Assembly (NCBI GenBank): GCA_002897915.1
Contig: BDTS01000041.1
Location: 1-53,900, forward strand
Reading direction: 5' to 3'
DNA from: a bacterium BMS3Bbin09
GTDB taxonomy: Bacteria; Nitrospirota; Thermodesulfovibrionia; UBA6902
DNA length: 53,900 nucleotides
Within the stretch, counting starts at the first letter, position 1. The number at the start of each line of letters is the position of its first letter. Under the pieces are notes generated by a model. That model saw only the letters and a list, made by a program, of their open reading frames with translations, did not search any database and was not told the DNA's origin. Positions 26,872 to 35,272 of the stretch are shown in pieces. Both the position numbers and the translations under genes were made by a program.

Positions 26872-28077
26872 ATGCCTAAAATATTTAAATGGAAAGGGAA
26901 GTCATCCAAGGGTAATATTGTAAAGGGAGAGCTTACCGCCGAGTCAAAGGAAGAAGTACAATCTTACCTCAGGAAGCAGCGCATTGTACCCAGAAATATC
27001 GCGGAGAAGCCCAAACCCCTGTTCGGCGGTATGGGTGCCACTCCCATAAAGAATAAAGACATCGTTATATTTACCAGGCAGTTTGCAACAATGATCGGCG
27101 CTGGTCTGCCGCTTATACAGGCACTGGATATTCTTTCAAAACAGACCGATAATAAGACATTCGGGACTGTCATCACGGATATAAAGGTTGAAGTCGAGGG
27201 AGGTTCCACATTTGCGGACGCGTTGAGAAAGTATCCAAAGATCTTTAACGACCTTTATTCGAATATGGTGGCAGCGGGTGAGGTTGGTGGTATTCTGGAC
27301 ACTATCCTTATCAGGCTCGCGGGCTATATCGAAAAGGCGGAGGCCCTTAAGGGCAAGGTCAAAAGCGCGATGGTTTACCCTATTGTTGTTATGTCTATCG
27401 CTGTTCTGGTCATTATCGTTATCATGGTCTTCGTTGTTCCGACCTTCGGGAAGATGTTCGAGACCCTTGGAGGTACGCTGCCCCTGCCAACCCAGATGAT
27501 AATAAGTATGAGTGACTTTCTAAGCGGTGCCGGGGGGCTTACGGTCCTGGCAGTTGTCGTAGGTGTTATTTTTGGCATTAAACGGTTCAGGGCGACCAAG
27601 AAAGGGCAAGTGATCTTTGACCGGATCCTTTTAAAGCTGCCCATACTCGGAATACTCTTAAGAAAGGTCGCTGTAGCGAAGTTCACAAGGACGCTGGGGA
27701 CACTTATAAGCAGTGGTGTTAACATCCTTGAGGGCCTCAACATAACGGCCAGGACCGCCGGCAACAAAATTATCGAAGCAGCTGTTTTGGAGGTTAGGCA
27801 GGCGGTTTCCGAAGGGAAAACTATTGCTGAACCCTTGGCAGAGTCAAAGGTTTTTCCACCTATGGTTACCCAGATGATCGCTGTCGGTGAATCCACGGGC
27901 GCGCTGGACGCCATGTGTGAGAAGATAGCTGACTTTTATGATGAGGAAGTTGATGCGGCTGTCGGAGCCCTCACTGCGATGCTTGAGCCGTTGCTTATGG
28001 TCTTTCTCGGCGGCATAGTCGGGTTTATCGTAGTTGCCATGTATCTGCCGATATTCAAGCTGATAACTCTCGTATAG
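26872..28077 (+). CDS. pilC: Type IV pilus inner-membrane platform protein PilC
   Basis: Translation is placed at MPKIFKWKGKSSKGNIVKGE, the typical PilC start, with AAGGA a few bases upstream; 401 residues. It has two GspF domains (about residues 65-190 and 270-395) each ending in hydrophobic segments, for example IVVMSIAVLVIIVIMVFVVP and a final VGFIVVAMYLPIFKL. PilC couples the ATPase to pilin insertion. In many relatives pilT lies between pilB and pilC; here only 181 bases without an open frame separate them, so a retraction ATPase must be elsewhere or missing. Confidence 0.95.
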   Translation: MPKIFKWKGKSSKGNIVKGELTAESKEEVQSYLRKQRIVPRNIAEKPKPLFGGMGATPIKNKDIVIFTRQFATMIGAGLPLIQALDILSKQTDNKTFGTVITDIKVEVEGGSTFADALRKYPKIFNDLYSNMVAAGEVGGILDTILIRLAGYIEKAEALKGKVKSAMVYPIVVMSIAVLVIIVIMVFVVPTFGKMFETLGGTLPLPTQMIISMSDFLSGAGGLTVLAVVVGVIFGIKRFRATKKGQVIFDRILLKLPILGILLRKVAVAKFTRTLGTLISSGVNILEGLNITARTAGNKIIEAAVLEVRQAVSEGKTIAEPLAESKVFPPMVTQMIAVGESTGALDAMCEKIADFYDEEVDAAVGALTAMLEPLLMVFLGGIVGFIVVAMYLPIFKLITLV

Positions 28078-28104
28078 TGATACTTGACCTTGTAACACAG
28101 GTAT

Positions 28105-29703
28105 ATGTTTAAAGAACTTTACAAGAGGGTGAGCGCCCTTATATATATCAGGGTTCTCCTCGTCACAATCCTGCTCGGATCGTTTTATATCTTCAAGGTA
28201 GGATATGAAAAGCTGATCCATCCCGCTGCCTTCTCTTTTTTCATAATCTTTCTTTATCTCCTGACAATAGCTTATGCCCTTATCCTGAGGCGGGTGAAGA
28301 ATAAATCTCACTTTATTGCCTTCGCTTATATACAGATTATCATAGACATAATTGCTGAAACGGTGCTTTTATATATGACGGGCGGCATCGGGAGTATGTT
28401 CTCTATTATGTTCCCTTTAAGCATTCTTTCGGCCGGTATTGTGCTCAGCAGGCGCGCCTGCTACATTATTGCGACTCTGAGCAGCATTTTTTACGGGATG
28501 CTCCTGGACCTGCAGCTTTTTAAAATATTTCATATCTCCACGGCCAGTGTTTTCAGTGCCAAGGACTTCTTTTACAATATCTTCGCGCATATCGTCGCCT
28601 TTTACCTTATAGCCTTTCTGGGCGGATACCTTGCGGAGAAACTGCATAAGGCTACAAAGAGCCTTGAACATCAGGACACGGTCGTGAGCGACCTTAAGGC
28701 ATTCAGTCGCTATGTTATAGAGAGTATGTCTAGCGGGGTCTTTACGACCGACCTTAACGGCAGGATTATCATATTCAACAGCTCGGCGCAGGAGATCACA
28801 AAACTTGACCATGCTGCTGTAATAGGAAAAAGGCCCGCGGACATATTTCCCTTTCTCGACAATCTGATGAACTCTCTCGGGAGGATGGAGGGTGATATAG
28901 AGTCCGGCGGCGTAATGGTTCCTGTCGGCATGAGGCTCTCGTCACTCAAGGATGGAACCGGTGAATCGATCGGTATTATTGGTGTTTTCCAGGACCTGAC
29001 CGAGCTGAAGGAGATGGAGGAGGAAGTAAATAGAAAGGAAAAGTGGGCCTTCATAGGAGAGCTTTCAGCATCCATTGCACATGAACTCAGAAACCCGCTT
29101 GCCTCTCTCAAGGGATCCATCGAAATGCTGCGTGAAAAGAAGGTGTCTGAAGAGTATGCCGACTACCTGATGAAGATAGCACTTTCAGAGATGGACAGGC
29201 TTAACGGCATTATTACCGACTTTCTATTGTATGCCAAGCCCCAGGAGATAAATAGGGAATCGTTTGACCTGCAGAAGGCACTTGAGGATATAGCCGCTTT
29301 GCTGAGGAGCTCTGAAAAAAACGGGAAGGATGTTACAATAATCGCCAGACCGGCCGGTGCTCTGAACGTGAACGGGGATGCAAAAAAGCTGCAACAGGTT
29401 TTCTGGAACCTCGGTCTTAACGCGGTCAATGCCGCGCCCGACAAGGGTGTTATAGATATTTATACTGAACAAAGATGGAATGTTGTCGAGGTTGTCTTCA
29501 GTGACAACGGGCCCGGTATTGACCCCGATGATATGGAGAGGATATTTTATCCGTTCTTTACGACTAAGGAGAGCGGCACCGGTCTCGGTCTTTCGATAGC
29601 TATGAAGATCGCGGAGGAACATGGAGGGAACATCATTGCCGAGTCTAAAGGTCCGGGCAAAGGCTCAACCTTCAGGGTGATATTGCCGTTGAGTAATAAG
29701 TGA
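28105..29703 (+). CDS. pilS: PilS-type membrane sensor histidine kinase
   Basis: The 532-residue protein has about six N-terminal membrane segments (residues 10-165), a PAS domain (about 195-305), a HisKA domain with the phosphoacceptor H326 in IAHELRNPLASLKGS and an HATPase domain with the N box FWNLGLNAVNA, DNGPGID and GTGLGLSIA. This is the layout of PilS, which senses PilA in the membrane and phosphorylates PilR. It starts 28 bases after pilC. The pilin gene that PilR normally activates is not in the window. Confidence 0.92.
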   Translation: MFKELYKRVSALIYIRVLLVTILLGSFYIFKVGYEKLIHPAAFSFFIIFLYLLTIAYALILRRVKNKSHFIAFAYIQIIIDIIAETVLLYMTGGIGSMFSIMFPLSILSAGIVLSRRACYIIATLSSIFYGMLLDLQLFKIFHISTASVFSAKDFFYNIFAHIVAFYLIAFLGGYLAEKLHKATKSLEHQDTVVSDLKAFSRYVIESMSSGVFTTDLNGRIIIFNSSAQEITKLDHAAVIGKRPADIFPFLDNLMNSLGRMEGDIESGGVMVPVGMRLSSLKDGTGESIGIIGVFQDLTELKEMEEEVNRKEKWAFIGELSASIAHELRNPLASLKGSIEMLREKKVSEEYADYLMKIALSEMDRLNGIITDFLLYAKPQEINRESFDLQKALEDIAALLRSSEKNGKDVTIIARPAGALNVNGDAKKLQQVFWNLGLNAVNAAPDKGVIDIYTEQRWNVVEVVFSDNGPGIDPDDMERIFYPFFTTKESGTGLGLSIAMKIAEEHGGNIIAESKGPGKGSTFRVILPLSNK

Positions 29704-29760
29704 ACATGTATCCTGAAGTGTAATTATTAATGATGGTTTTCATTTCAAAAGATAAATAAA

Positions 29761-31134
29761 ATGGCAGAGTCAAAAGGAAAGATACTGGTTGTTGACGATG
29801 AGAAGAGCATGCGGGAGATCCTGCAGATCTTCCTCGAAAATGAGGGTTACAGCGTTTCAGTTGCCAGCAACGGTGCGGCGGCCATTGAGGACATTAAAAA
29901 GGATATATTTGATCTCATAATAACCGACATGAAAATGCCGAAGGCGAGCGGACTCGACCTTCTTAAGAGCACAAAGCAGGTCTCACCCGATACCATAGTG
30001 GTGATAATCACCGCCTTTGGCAACACCGATTCGGCAGTGGAGGCTATGAAGCTCGGGGCGTATGATTATCTTCAAAAGCCCTTTCAGATGGACGAGATCA
30101 GGCTGGTAGTAAAGAACGCCCTTGAAAAACAGGAGCTCAGGAAGGACGTTTCTGTTCTTAAGGAACAGTTGAAGCCTTATTCCCTTGAGAACATTATCGG
30201 TTCATGCCCCTCGATGCTCGAACTCTTCGATATGATAAACAGAACCTCTTCAAGCAGCGCCAATGTGCTCATCACGGGAGAGAGCGGAACTGGAAAGGAG
30301 CTTGTCGCAAGGGCAATACATAACCTCAGCCAGAGGAAGGATAAACGTTTTGTGGCCCTCAACTGCGCCGCGATCCCCGAGGGGCTGCTCGAGAGCGAGC
30401 TCTTTGGTTACATGAAGGGCGCGTTTACCGGGGCGGCGAATAACAAGGAGGGGATGTTCGAGCTTGCTAACGGAGGGACACTCTTCCTTGACGAAATAGG
30501 AGAGATGCCCGTAAGCCTCCAGGCAAAAATACTGAGGGTCATTGAAGGCGGCACGTTCCTGAGGGTCGGAGGAGTAAAAGAGATAAAGGGCGATGTAAGG
30601 CTGGTTGCTGCCACGCACAGGAAACTTGAGGATCTGATCGATGAAGGGACCTTCAGGGAGGACCTCTATTTCAGGCTTAACGTTCTCTTTGTAAAGATCC
30701 CGCCGCTGAGGGAACGTAAAGACGATATTCCGCTCCTGGTTGATCACTTCCTTGAAAAATTCAGCGGAGGCAAGATGCGATTTTCTGGTGACGCCGTCCG
30801 TATGATGAAGAACTATAAATGGAAGGGCAATGTAAGAGAGCTTGAGAATATTGTAGAGAGAGCTGTTCTGCTCTGCGATACGGAGATCATAGACATTGAC
30901 TACCTGTCTGACAAGATCCGTTCCGGGCCGGCTGCCGAGGCCGTGTCAGTGCCCCAGGGCGGTATTGATTTCGAAAAGATCATGGAGGATACGGAAAAGG
31001 CCTACCTCATCAAGGCTCTCGAGAAGACAAATGGTGTCATGACAGAGGCCGCTAAACTCCTCAATCTTTCCTTCAGGTCATTCCGGCATAAACTGAAGAA
31101 GTTCGGGATAGATAAAAAGAAGATTACGGATTAA
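29761..31134 (+). CDS. pilR: PilR-type sigma-54 response regulator
   Basis: The 457-residue protein has a receiver domain (1-120) with phosphoacceptor D56 in IITDMKMP and KPF near 107, a sigma-54 AAA+ domain with Walker A GESGTGKE (about 174), the sigma-54 contact loop GAFTGA (220-225), and a Fis-type helix-turn-helix at the C-terminus (TEAAKLLNLSFRSFRHKLKK). It follows pilS by 57 bases, with no strong ribosome-binding site. It should activate sigma-54 promoters, classically pilA. A strong sigma-54 promoter with enhancer-like dyads occurs at 50.1 kb before the Hsp20 genes, but whether PilR acts there is unknown. Confidence 0.93.
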   Translation: MAESKGKILVVDDEKSMREILQIFLENEGYSVSVASNGAAAIEDIKKDIFDLIITDMKMPKASGLDLLKSTKQVSPDTIVVIITAFGNTDSAVEAMKLGAYDYLQKPFQMDEIRLVVKNALEKQELRKDVSVLKEQLKPYSLENIIGSCPSMLELFDMINRTSSSSANVLITGESGTGKELVARAIHNLSQRKDKRFVALNCAAIPEGLLESELFGYMKGAFTGAANNKEGMFELANGGTLFLDEIGEMPVSLQAKILRVIEGGTFLRVGGVKEIKGDVRLVAATHRKLEDLIDEGTFREDLYFRLNVLFVKIPPLRERKDDIPLLVDHFLEKFSGGKMRFSGDAVRMMKNYKWKGNVRELENIVERAVLLCDTEIIDIDYLSDKIRSGPAAEAVSVPQGGIDFEKIMEDTEKAYLIKALEKTNGVMTEAAKLLNLSFRSFRHKLKKFGIDKKKITD

Positions 31135-31181
31135 AACAGGCAAGAGGCGATAGGATTCTGTTCTTGCCCATAACCTAAAGC

Positions 31182-31201
31182 CCTGTCTGCCGACAGGCAG
31201 G
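31182..31201. repeat. Short hairpin after pilR
   Basis: CCTGTCTG, loop CCGA, CAGGCAGG: an 8-pair stem with one G-T. It lies between the convergent pilR and hydroxylase genes and has no following T-run on the plus strand, so its role as a terminator is uncertain. It resembles a GC-rich intergenic palindrome rather than a site. Confidence 0.5.
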
Positions 31202-31211
31202 CCCGAGCCTT

Positions 31212-32054
31212 TTATTTTTCCCGCTTTACAGGTTCTCTACCTGACTTGTTGATAGCATAGCTCCCCGGTTCTCCGATAAATGGCAGTGCGAGCAGCCACG
31301 GCAGGGTTAGTTTTTTTGCGTCCCTGAATTGGGCCAGCCCGATGGTCATGCCTTCGTGCCCTGCAACGGGCTGAGGGCGGTAGGTGCCGAAAAGGCGGTC
31401 CCACCATGGGAAGCTAAATCCAAAGTTGCTGTTCGTCTCCCTGATCGTGACCGAATGGTGAACCCTGTGCATATCGGGGGTGACAACAAGGAGCCTCAGC
31501 ATTTTATCGATACCGAGCGGCAGTCGGATGTTGCCGTGGTTGAACATGGCGGTAGAGTTGAGTATTATCTCGAACAGGATCACGGTTAAAGGCGAGGGAC
31601 CTATCGTTACTATGGCCGAACACTTGATTGCCATGCTAAGCAGTATCTCGATCGGATGAAAACGCAGCCCAGTTGTAACGTCATAGTCTAGGTCCGCGTG
31701 GTGCATCATGTGGAGGCGCCAGAAGACCGGGACCGAGTGGAACATCACATGTTGGAGGTATATTATGAGGTCAAGGGCAAGGACCCCGGCCGTGATCGAG
31801 AACCATAGCGGGAGGTCCATATTGTTCAGAAGCCCCCATCCGTTATTCTCTGACATCACCGCAAGGGCGATCGCGGGTATGGGGAGTAAAAATCTGACTG
31901 CCAGTGAATCAATAAATATTATACCCAGGTTGCTGAACCATCTAACCGGTTTTGAAGTGGTCAATACGCGCCGGGGCGACAGGAGCTCCCATATCGCTAC
32001 TATTATAAATATACCGAAGAAAAAACCGAGCCTGATCGTGACTTCGTTTCCCAT
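31212..32054 (-). CDS. Fatty-acid hydroxylase / sterol desaturase superfamily membrane protein
   Basis: The 280-residue protein has four or five membrane segments and the three histidine clusters of the family: HVMFH (HxxxH), HMMHH (HxxHH) and HRVHH (HxxHH), plus a further NHGN. These bind a di-iron centre for hydroxylation or desaturation of lipids. The order matches fatty-acid hydroxylase-type proteins. The iron centre needs oxygen, which suggests at least oxygen exposure if the enzyme acts as in known cases. It is convergent with pilR. The lipid substrate is not deducible. Confidence 0.88.
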   Translation of the reverse strand: MGNEVTIRLGFFFGIFIIVAIWELLSPRRVLTTSKPVRWFSNLGIIFIDSLAVRFLLPIPAIALAVMSENNGWGLLNNMDLPLWFSITAGVLALDLIIYLQHVMFHSVPVFWRLHMMHHADLDYDVTTGLRFHPIEILLSMAIKCSAIVTIGPSPLTVILFEIILNSTAMFNHGNIRLPLGIDKMLRLLVVTPDMHRVHHSVTIRETNSNFGFSFPWWDRLFGTYRPQPVAGHEGMTIGLAQFRDAKKLTLPWLLALPFIGEPGSYAINKSGREPVKREK

Positions 32055-32150
32055 ACGCCACCTCTGCAGTTAGATTTATTTTAAATTATAACAGATTTAA
32101 AATGGCAAGAAGCGCGAGCTTTTTATTTCCCCCACTTTTTTCTTTGAAAT

Positions 32151-32187
32151 TAGACAATTTTAGTAATAGGATTTATAATAATTGTCT
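32151..32187 (+). promoter_or_regulatory. Promoter of the FKBP gene within an inverted repeat
   Basis: TAGACA (32151-32156), 17 bases, TATAAT (32174-32179). The promoter is bracketed by AGACAATT (32152-32159) and AATTGTCT (32180-32187), exact reverse complements, so a regulator could bind across it. The TATAAT is 45 bases upstream of the chosen start. Confidence 0.62.
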
Positions 32188-32223
32188 CAAGTTGATCGCT
32201 TAATATTAGAATACGGAGGGTAT

Positions 32224-32910
32224 ATGAGAATACTTTCATTGCTTGCGGTTCTGGTAATTTTACTGACAGCATTTAACGTCGAAGGAGGCACGGTTTTGAA
32301 AACAGACAAAGATAAGTTGAGTTACGCACTTGGAATGGATATCGGTGGCAGCATGAAGAGTCAGTCCATAGATATTGATCCTGATAAATTTGCAAAGGGG
32401 GTTAAGGATATGGTCGAGGGCAATAAATCCCTTCTTACGAACGAAGAGTTCCAGGCGACAATGACCAAGTTCCAGCAGGAGATGGTCGCAAAACAGGCTG
32501 ACCAGGAGAAGGTCATTGCCGATAAGAACAAGGCCGAGGGTGAGGCGTTCCTTGCCGAGAACAGGAAGAAGGAGAGTGTGCTCACAACCCCGAGCGGCCT
32601 TCAGTACATAGTCCTTAAGGAAGGGTCAGGGGATTCCCCGAAGGCCACGGACACAGTATCCGTTCATTATAAAGGCTCGCTCATTAACGGTACCGAGTTT
32701 GACAGTTCCTACAGCCGCAACCAGCCCGCTTCATTCCCTGTGAACGGGGTTATTCCCGGATGGACAGAAGCGCTTCAGCTCATGAAGCCCGGGGCTAAGT
32801 GGAAGATCTTTCTCCAGTCTGATATCGCTTATGGCACGAAAGGCGCCGGCCAGCAGATCGGGCCGAACGCAACCCTGATATTTGAGGTGGAGCTGCTTTC
32901 TATCAACTAA
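32224..32910 (+). CDS. FKBP-type peptidyl-prolyl isomerase (FkpA/Mip type)
   Basis: The start is placed at MRILSLLAVLVILLTAF, 5 bases after GGAGG; it yields a 228-residue protein with a signal peptide. Residues about 25-120 form the helical FKBP_N dimerisation domain (LSYALGMDIGGSMK) and about 130-228 the FKBP catalytic domain with VSVHYKGSLINGTEFDSSY, FPVNGVIPGWTEAL and IAYGTKGA. It acts in the periplasm or outer membrane as a folding catalyst and chaperone. It is followed after 38 bases by the small secreted protein gene. Confidence 0.93.
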   Translation: MRILSLLAVLVILLTAFNVEGGTVLKTDKDKLSYALGMDIGGSMKSQSIDIDPDKFAKGVKDMVEGNKSLLTNEEFQATMTKFQQEMVAKQADQEKVIADKNKAEGEAFLAENRKKESVLTTPSGLQYIVLKEGSGDSPKATDTVSVHYKGSLINGTEFDSSYSRNQPASFPVNGVIPGWTEALQLMKPGAKWKIFLQSDIAYGTKGAGQQIGPNATLIFEVELLSIN

Positions 32911-32948
32911 GCATTTGAAGATAGATATGATAATCCAGAGAGGCCATA

Positions 32949-33335
32949 ATGAAATTTAAATTTCTTTTAATTGGTATTATTGCAGTACTATTTTTCTCTG
33001 TCTCAGCAGAATCTGCGGACTGGCTAAACTATGTTGAAGGCAAAGACGGGGCCCTGTTTTATGTAGATATGGAGAGTATAAAGCCCACGTCTGAGAACAC
33101 GATCAGTATATCGAAGAAAGTCGAACCTGCCGGGTCATCCGATATAGCCTCGGTCCTGAGTGAGGTCGAGATGGATTGCAATAACAGCATGATTCATTAT
33201 CTCAAAGAGACTACTCGCTTCAAGGACGGGAAGTCCCAAAGTTCCTGGAAGAATGAAAAATTCCGGAAGGTCACAGTCGAAGACAATGATGAGGCATTGC
33301 TGGAACTTATTTGTAGTTTGAAAAAGAGTAAATAG
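32949..33335 (+). CDS. Small secreted protein, surface-adhesin-E-like
   Basis: The 128-residue product has a signal peptide (MKFKFLLIGIIAVLFFSVSA, cleavage near ESA-DW). The mature part begins DWLNYVEGKDGALFYVDMES, matching the pattern of the surface-adhesin protein E family (W, Y, phenylalanine-tyrosine-x-D and later a CNN/C pair: C78-like and C124-like). Its stop codon TAG is the first triplet of a 9-nt tandem repeat. Function unknown; the PHP phosphoesterase gene follows 53 bases later. Confidence 0.7.
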   Translation: MKFKFLLIGIIAVLFFSVSAESADWLNYVEGKDGALFYVDMESIKPTSENTISISKKVEPAGSSDIASVLSEVEMDCNNSMIHYLKETTRFKDGKSQSSWKNEKFRKVTVEDNDEALLELICSLKKSK

Positions 33336-33386
33336 GACATATAGGTTTTATAGGACCTATCGGTCTTATTCGACTTATTCTTATAT
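33333..33386 (+). repeat. Degenerate 9-nt tandem repeat after the adhesin-E-like gene
   Basis: Units TAGGACATA, TAGGTTTTA, TAGGACCTA, TCGGTCTTA, TTCGACTTA, TTCTTATA. The first TAG is the stop codon of the secreted-protein gene. The array ends immediately before the PHP gene start codon (33389), leaving that gene no recognisable ribosome-binding site. Same family as 19814-19865. Confidence 0.75.
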
Positions 33387-33388
33387 AG

Positions 33389-34018
33389 ATGAAATTCAAG
33401 ATAGACCTGCACATTCATACAAAACATAGCGGTGACAATAACTCTGAGCCGGAGGATGTGGTCATTCACGCCATAGATGCTAATCTTAACGGGATCGCCT
33501 TTACCGAGCATTATTCCTATGAAGCCTCTGAGTACGTTGATGAACTTAGAGGAAAATACGGAAAGGATATCCTGATATTCAGGGGTGTTGAGTTTTCCGC
33601 GGCGGACGGGCATTGTCTTGTCTTCGGGGTAGACACTGATAGGGCGGGTATCAGAGGCGCGACAATGAAAGAGGTTGTCCGGGTCGTAAATGAAAAGGGC
33701 GGGGTGGTGATACCGACGCACCCGTTCAGAGGCGGCTACAGCATAGGGGAGAGGGCAAGGGAGCTGAAAGGTATTTGTGCTATTGAAGGCTATAATGGCT
33801 ATTCGCATTACTCCCAGAACAAAAAGGCGATAGAGATGGCAGAAGAGATGGGGCTGCAGTATACGGGCGGATCGGATTCGCATTCAGCGCATGAGGTGGG
33901 AGTCTGTTACACAGACTTTAACACCGAAGTTACTTACGAAAATTTAATAGAGATACTGAAGACAGGGGACTATAAAGGCGTGGATACGAGAAAGGTCAGT
34001 AAGATCTGGCCGTTTTAA
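33389..34018 (+). CDS. PHP-domain metal-dependent phosphoesterase
   Basis: The 209-residue protein opens MKFKIDLHIHTKHSGDNN with the HxH metal pair (H8, H10) of the PHP fold; further metal ligands occur in FTEHYS, VIPTHPFRG and GGSDSHSAHEVG. It resembles small PHP phosphoesterases acting on nucleoside bisphosphates or phosphopeptides. It starts straight after the 9-nt tandem repeat and is the last gene before tRNA-Sec. The 3' end is followed by 50 bases before the tRNA. Substrate not deducible. Confidence 0.9.
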   Translation: MKFKIDLHIHTKHSGDNNSEPEDVVIHAIDANLNGIAFTEHYSYEASEYVDELRGKYGKDILIFRGVEFSAADGHCLVFGVDTDRAGIRGATMKEVVRVVNEKGGVVIPTHPFRGGYSIGERARELKGICAIEGYNGYSHYSQNKKAIEMAEEMGLQYTGGSDSHSAHEVGVCYTDFNTEVTYENLIEILKTGDYKGVDTRKVSKIWPF

Positions 34019-34069
34019 AAGCGGGGAACCCCTTTTGATTTGCGATTTGTTATTATTGTTCTAATAATT

Positions 34070-34167
34070 GGGAGTGTATAAGGTTCTGGTGTCCTTCCCG
34101 GACTTCAAATCCGGTGTTGCTTGCCACAAGTGAGCAGGATGGGTTCGATTCCCATACACTCCCGCCA
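34070..34167 (+). tRNA. selC: tRNA-Sec (anticodon TCA)
   Basis: The 98-nt gene has an 8-pair acceptor stem (GGGAGTGT with ACACTCCC), an anticodon arm CCGGA-CTTCAAA-TCCGG with anticodon TCA, a long variable arm, a 5-pair T arm ATGGG-TTCGATT-CCCAT and an encoded GCCA end. An 8-pair acceptor with a 5-pair T stem and a long extra arm is the bacterial selenocysteine tRNA form. It decodes UGA with SelB and is charged via SelA. It lies 4.4 kb from selB-selA on the same chromosome, separated by the CRP and adhesin genes. Confidence 0.96.
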
Positions 34168-34205
34168 CTAAAGTGGGTAAGAAAGTAAGTAAATAAGGCT
34201 TAGAG

Positions 34206-34895
34206 CTAACTGGTGGGGATGTTGACATCTTTCCGCATGAAACGGTGGGTCAGGCATATGAACCTGTTTTTAAGGACGATGATTTCTTTCTGCTTTTGTA
34301 ATTTATCTATCACCCTTGTAACGCTTTCACGGGTGAGGCCTGTCATGTCGGAAATATTCTGATGAGTAAGTCTAATGTTTAATATTGTTCCCTCAGGTGT
34401 TTTTTCTCCATGTTCCTCAGTAAGCATAAGTAACAGCATTTTTGTTCTGTTCGATGCATTATTGAAATTCAGCAGCTGAATAGTATCCCAGCATCTGCGC
34501 AGTCTGGTGCATAATATCTTCAGTAAATTGCCAGTTACCTTGTTATGAAGAAAAACAATGGAGAAGAAATCCTTCTTGGCGAGAAGGGCTATCTGGACAT
34601 TTTCTATTGCGATAACAGACGCAGGAGATGTCTTTCCATCAATCAGTGACATTTCTCCAAAGAAACTGCCTGATTTATGTATGGCGAGAATTATTTCTTT
34701 TCCGTCTTCTGTTGTGCGTACAACCTTTACTTTGCCTAATAAAATTACATACATAAATTCATTCGTATCTTCTTCATACAGAATTATTTCATTCTTCTTG
34801 AACTGCTTCAGAATCATTTTGTTGATGATTTGCTCCATTTCTTCATCAGTTAACGAATGAAAAAGCTGGGTCTTTTTTAATAATTTACTATTCAT
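34206..34895 (-). CDS. CRP-family transcription regulator
   Basis: The 229-residue protein has an N-terminal cyclic-nucleotide-binding barrel (about 10-125) and a C-terminal winged helix-turn-helix. The recognition helix reads TRESVTRVIDKL; the R-E-x3-R pattern matches E. coli CRP (R180, E181, R185), which reads GTGA. The barrel has GSFFGEMSLIDGKTSPASV but lacks the full E/R pair set for certainty about cAMP. There are no N-terminal cysteines, so it is not FNR. A GTGA-N6-TCAC site lies 140 bases upstream, in the region shared with the divergent riboswitch-controlled gene. Confidence 0.92.
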   Translation of the reverse strand: MNSKLLKKTQLFHSLTDEEMEQIINKMILKQFKKNEIILYEEDTNEFMYVILLGKVKVVRTTEDGKEIILAIHKSGSFFGEMSLIDGKTSPASVIAIENVQIALLAKKDFFSIVFLHNKVTGNLLKILCTRLRRCWDTIQLLNFNNASNRTKMLLLMLTEEHGEKTPEGTILNIRLTHQNISDMTGLTRESVTRVIDKLQKQKEIIVLKNRFICLTHRFMRKDVNIPTS

Positions 34896-35030
34896 AACTA
34901 TATCTTATTATACTCGACCGGGAAAAACCTGTGTCAGCTATTTTCAGGTGGGGTTGGATGTGACATAACATCAAGGAATATAAGAAAAAAATAAGGTAGA
35001 TGGGGAGGGAGCCTCTAATTTTATTATTTG

Positions 35031-35044
35031 GTGATTTTAGTCAC
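35031..35044. promoter_or_regulatory. CRP-type operator
   Basis: GTGATTTTAGTCAC is a palindrome of the CRP half-site GTGA with six-base spacing. It lies between the CRP-family gene and the riboswitch, about 50 bases upstream of a likely start near 35090, fitting action on the secreted-protein gene and possibly autoregulation. Its sequence fits the recognition-helix residues of the adjacent regulator. Confidence 0.7.
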
Positions 35045-35095
35045 GGAACCATATCCTTTTTTCGTTTATCATTAACGTAAGATACATAAATATAT

Positions 35096-35184
35096 GTTTC
35101 CGAAAAGGGTAAACCCTGGGTAACCAGGGGGCACAAAGCCAAGGGTCCTTATGTTCGATAAGGATAGCCGGTTGCCGAAGAAAC
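35096..35184 (+). ncRNA. c-di-GMP-I (GEMM) riboswitch
   Basis: The aptamer shows the GEMM-I conserved parts: AAGGGTAAACC after P1, then GGGCACAAAGCC, a P3 hairpin capped by GTTCGA within CCTTAT-GTTCGA-TAAGGA, then ATAGCCGGTTGCCG. P1 can form by GTTTC (35096-35100) with GAAAC (35180-35184). The GCAAAGCC box here reads GCACAAAGCC. An intrinsic terminator follows 24 bases later and the secreted-protein gene 88 bases later. It binds c-di-GMP and controls read-through; on or off sense cannot be read by eye. Confidence 0.93.
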
Positions 35185-35207
35185 AGTGCTTCTTAGCGTT
35201 TATCTCT

Positions 35208-35248
35208 AAAAAAAAGCCTGTTTCCCTTTTGAGGGAACAGGCTTTTTT
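35208..35248 (+). terminator. Expression-platform terminator of the riboswitch
   Basis: AAAAAAGCCTGTTTCCC pairs with GGGAACAGGCTTTTTT through a TTTTGA loop, ending in six T (35243-35248). It lies between the aptamer and the AAGGAG ribosome-binding site, so transcription must pass it to make the secreted protein. Confidence 0.9.
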
Positions 35249-35272
35249 AGTGAAGGAAAAGGAGATAACGTC

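Noticed and set aside
34920-35000. Second CRP site TGTGACATAACATCA
   Set aside because: Only one half matches TGTGA; the other half lacks TCAC, unlike the site at 35031.
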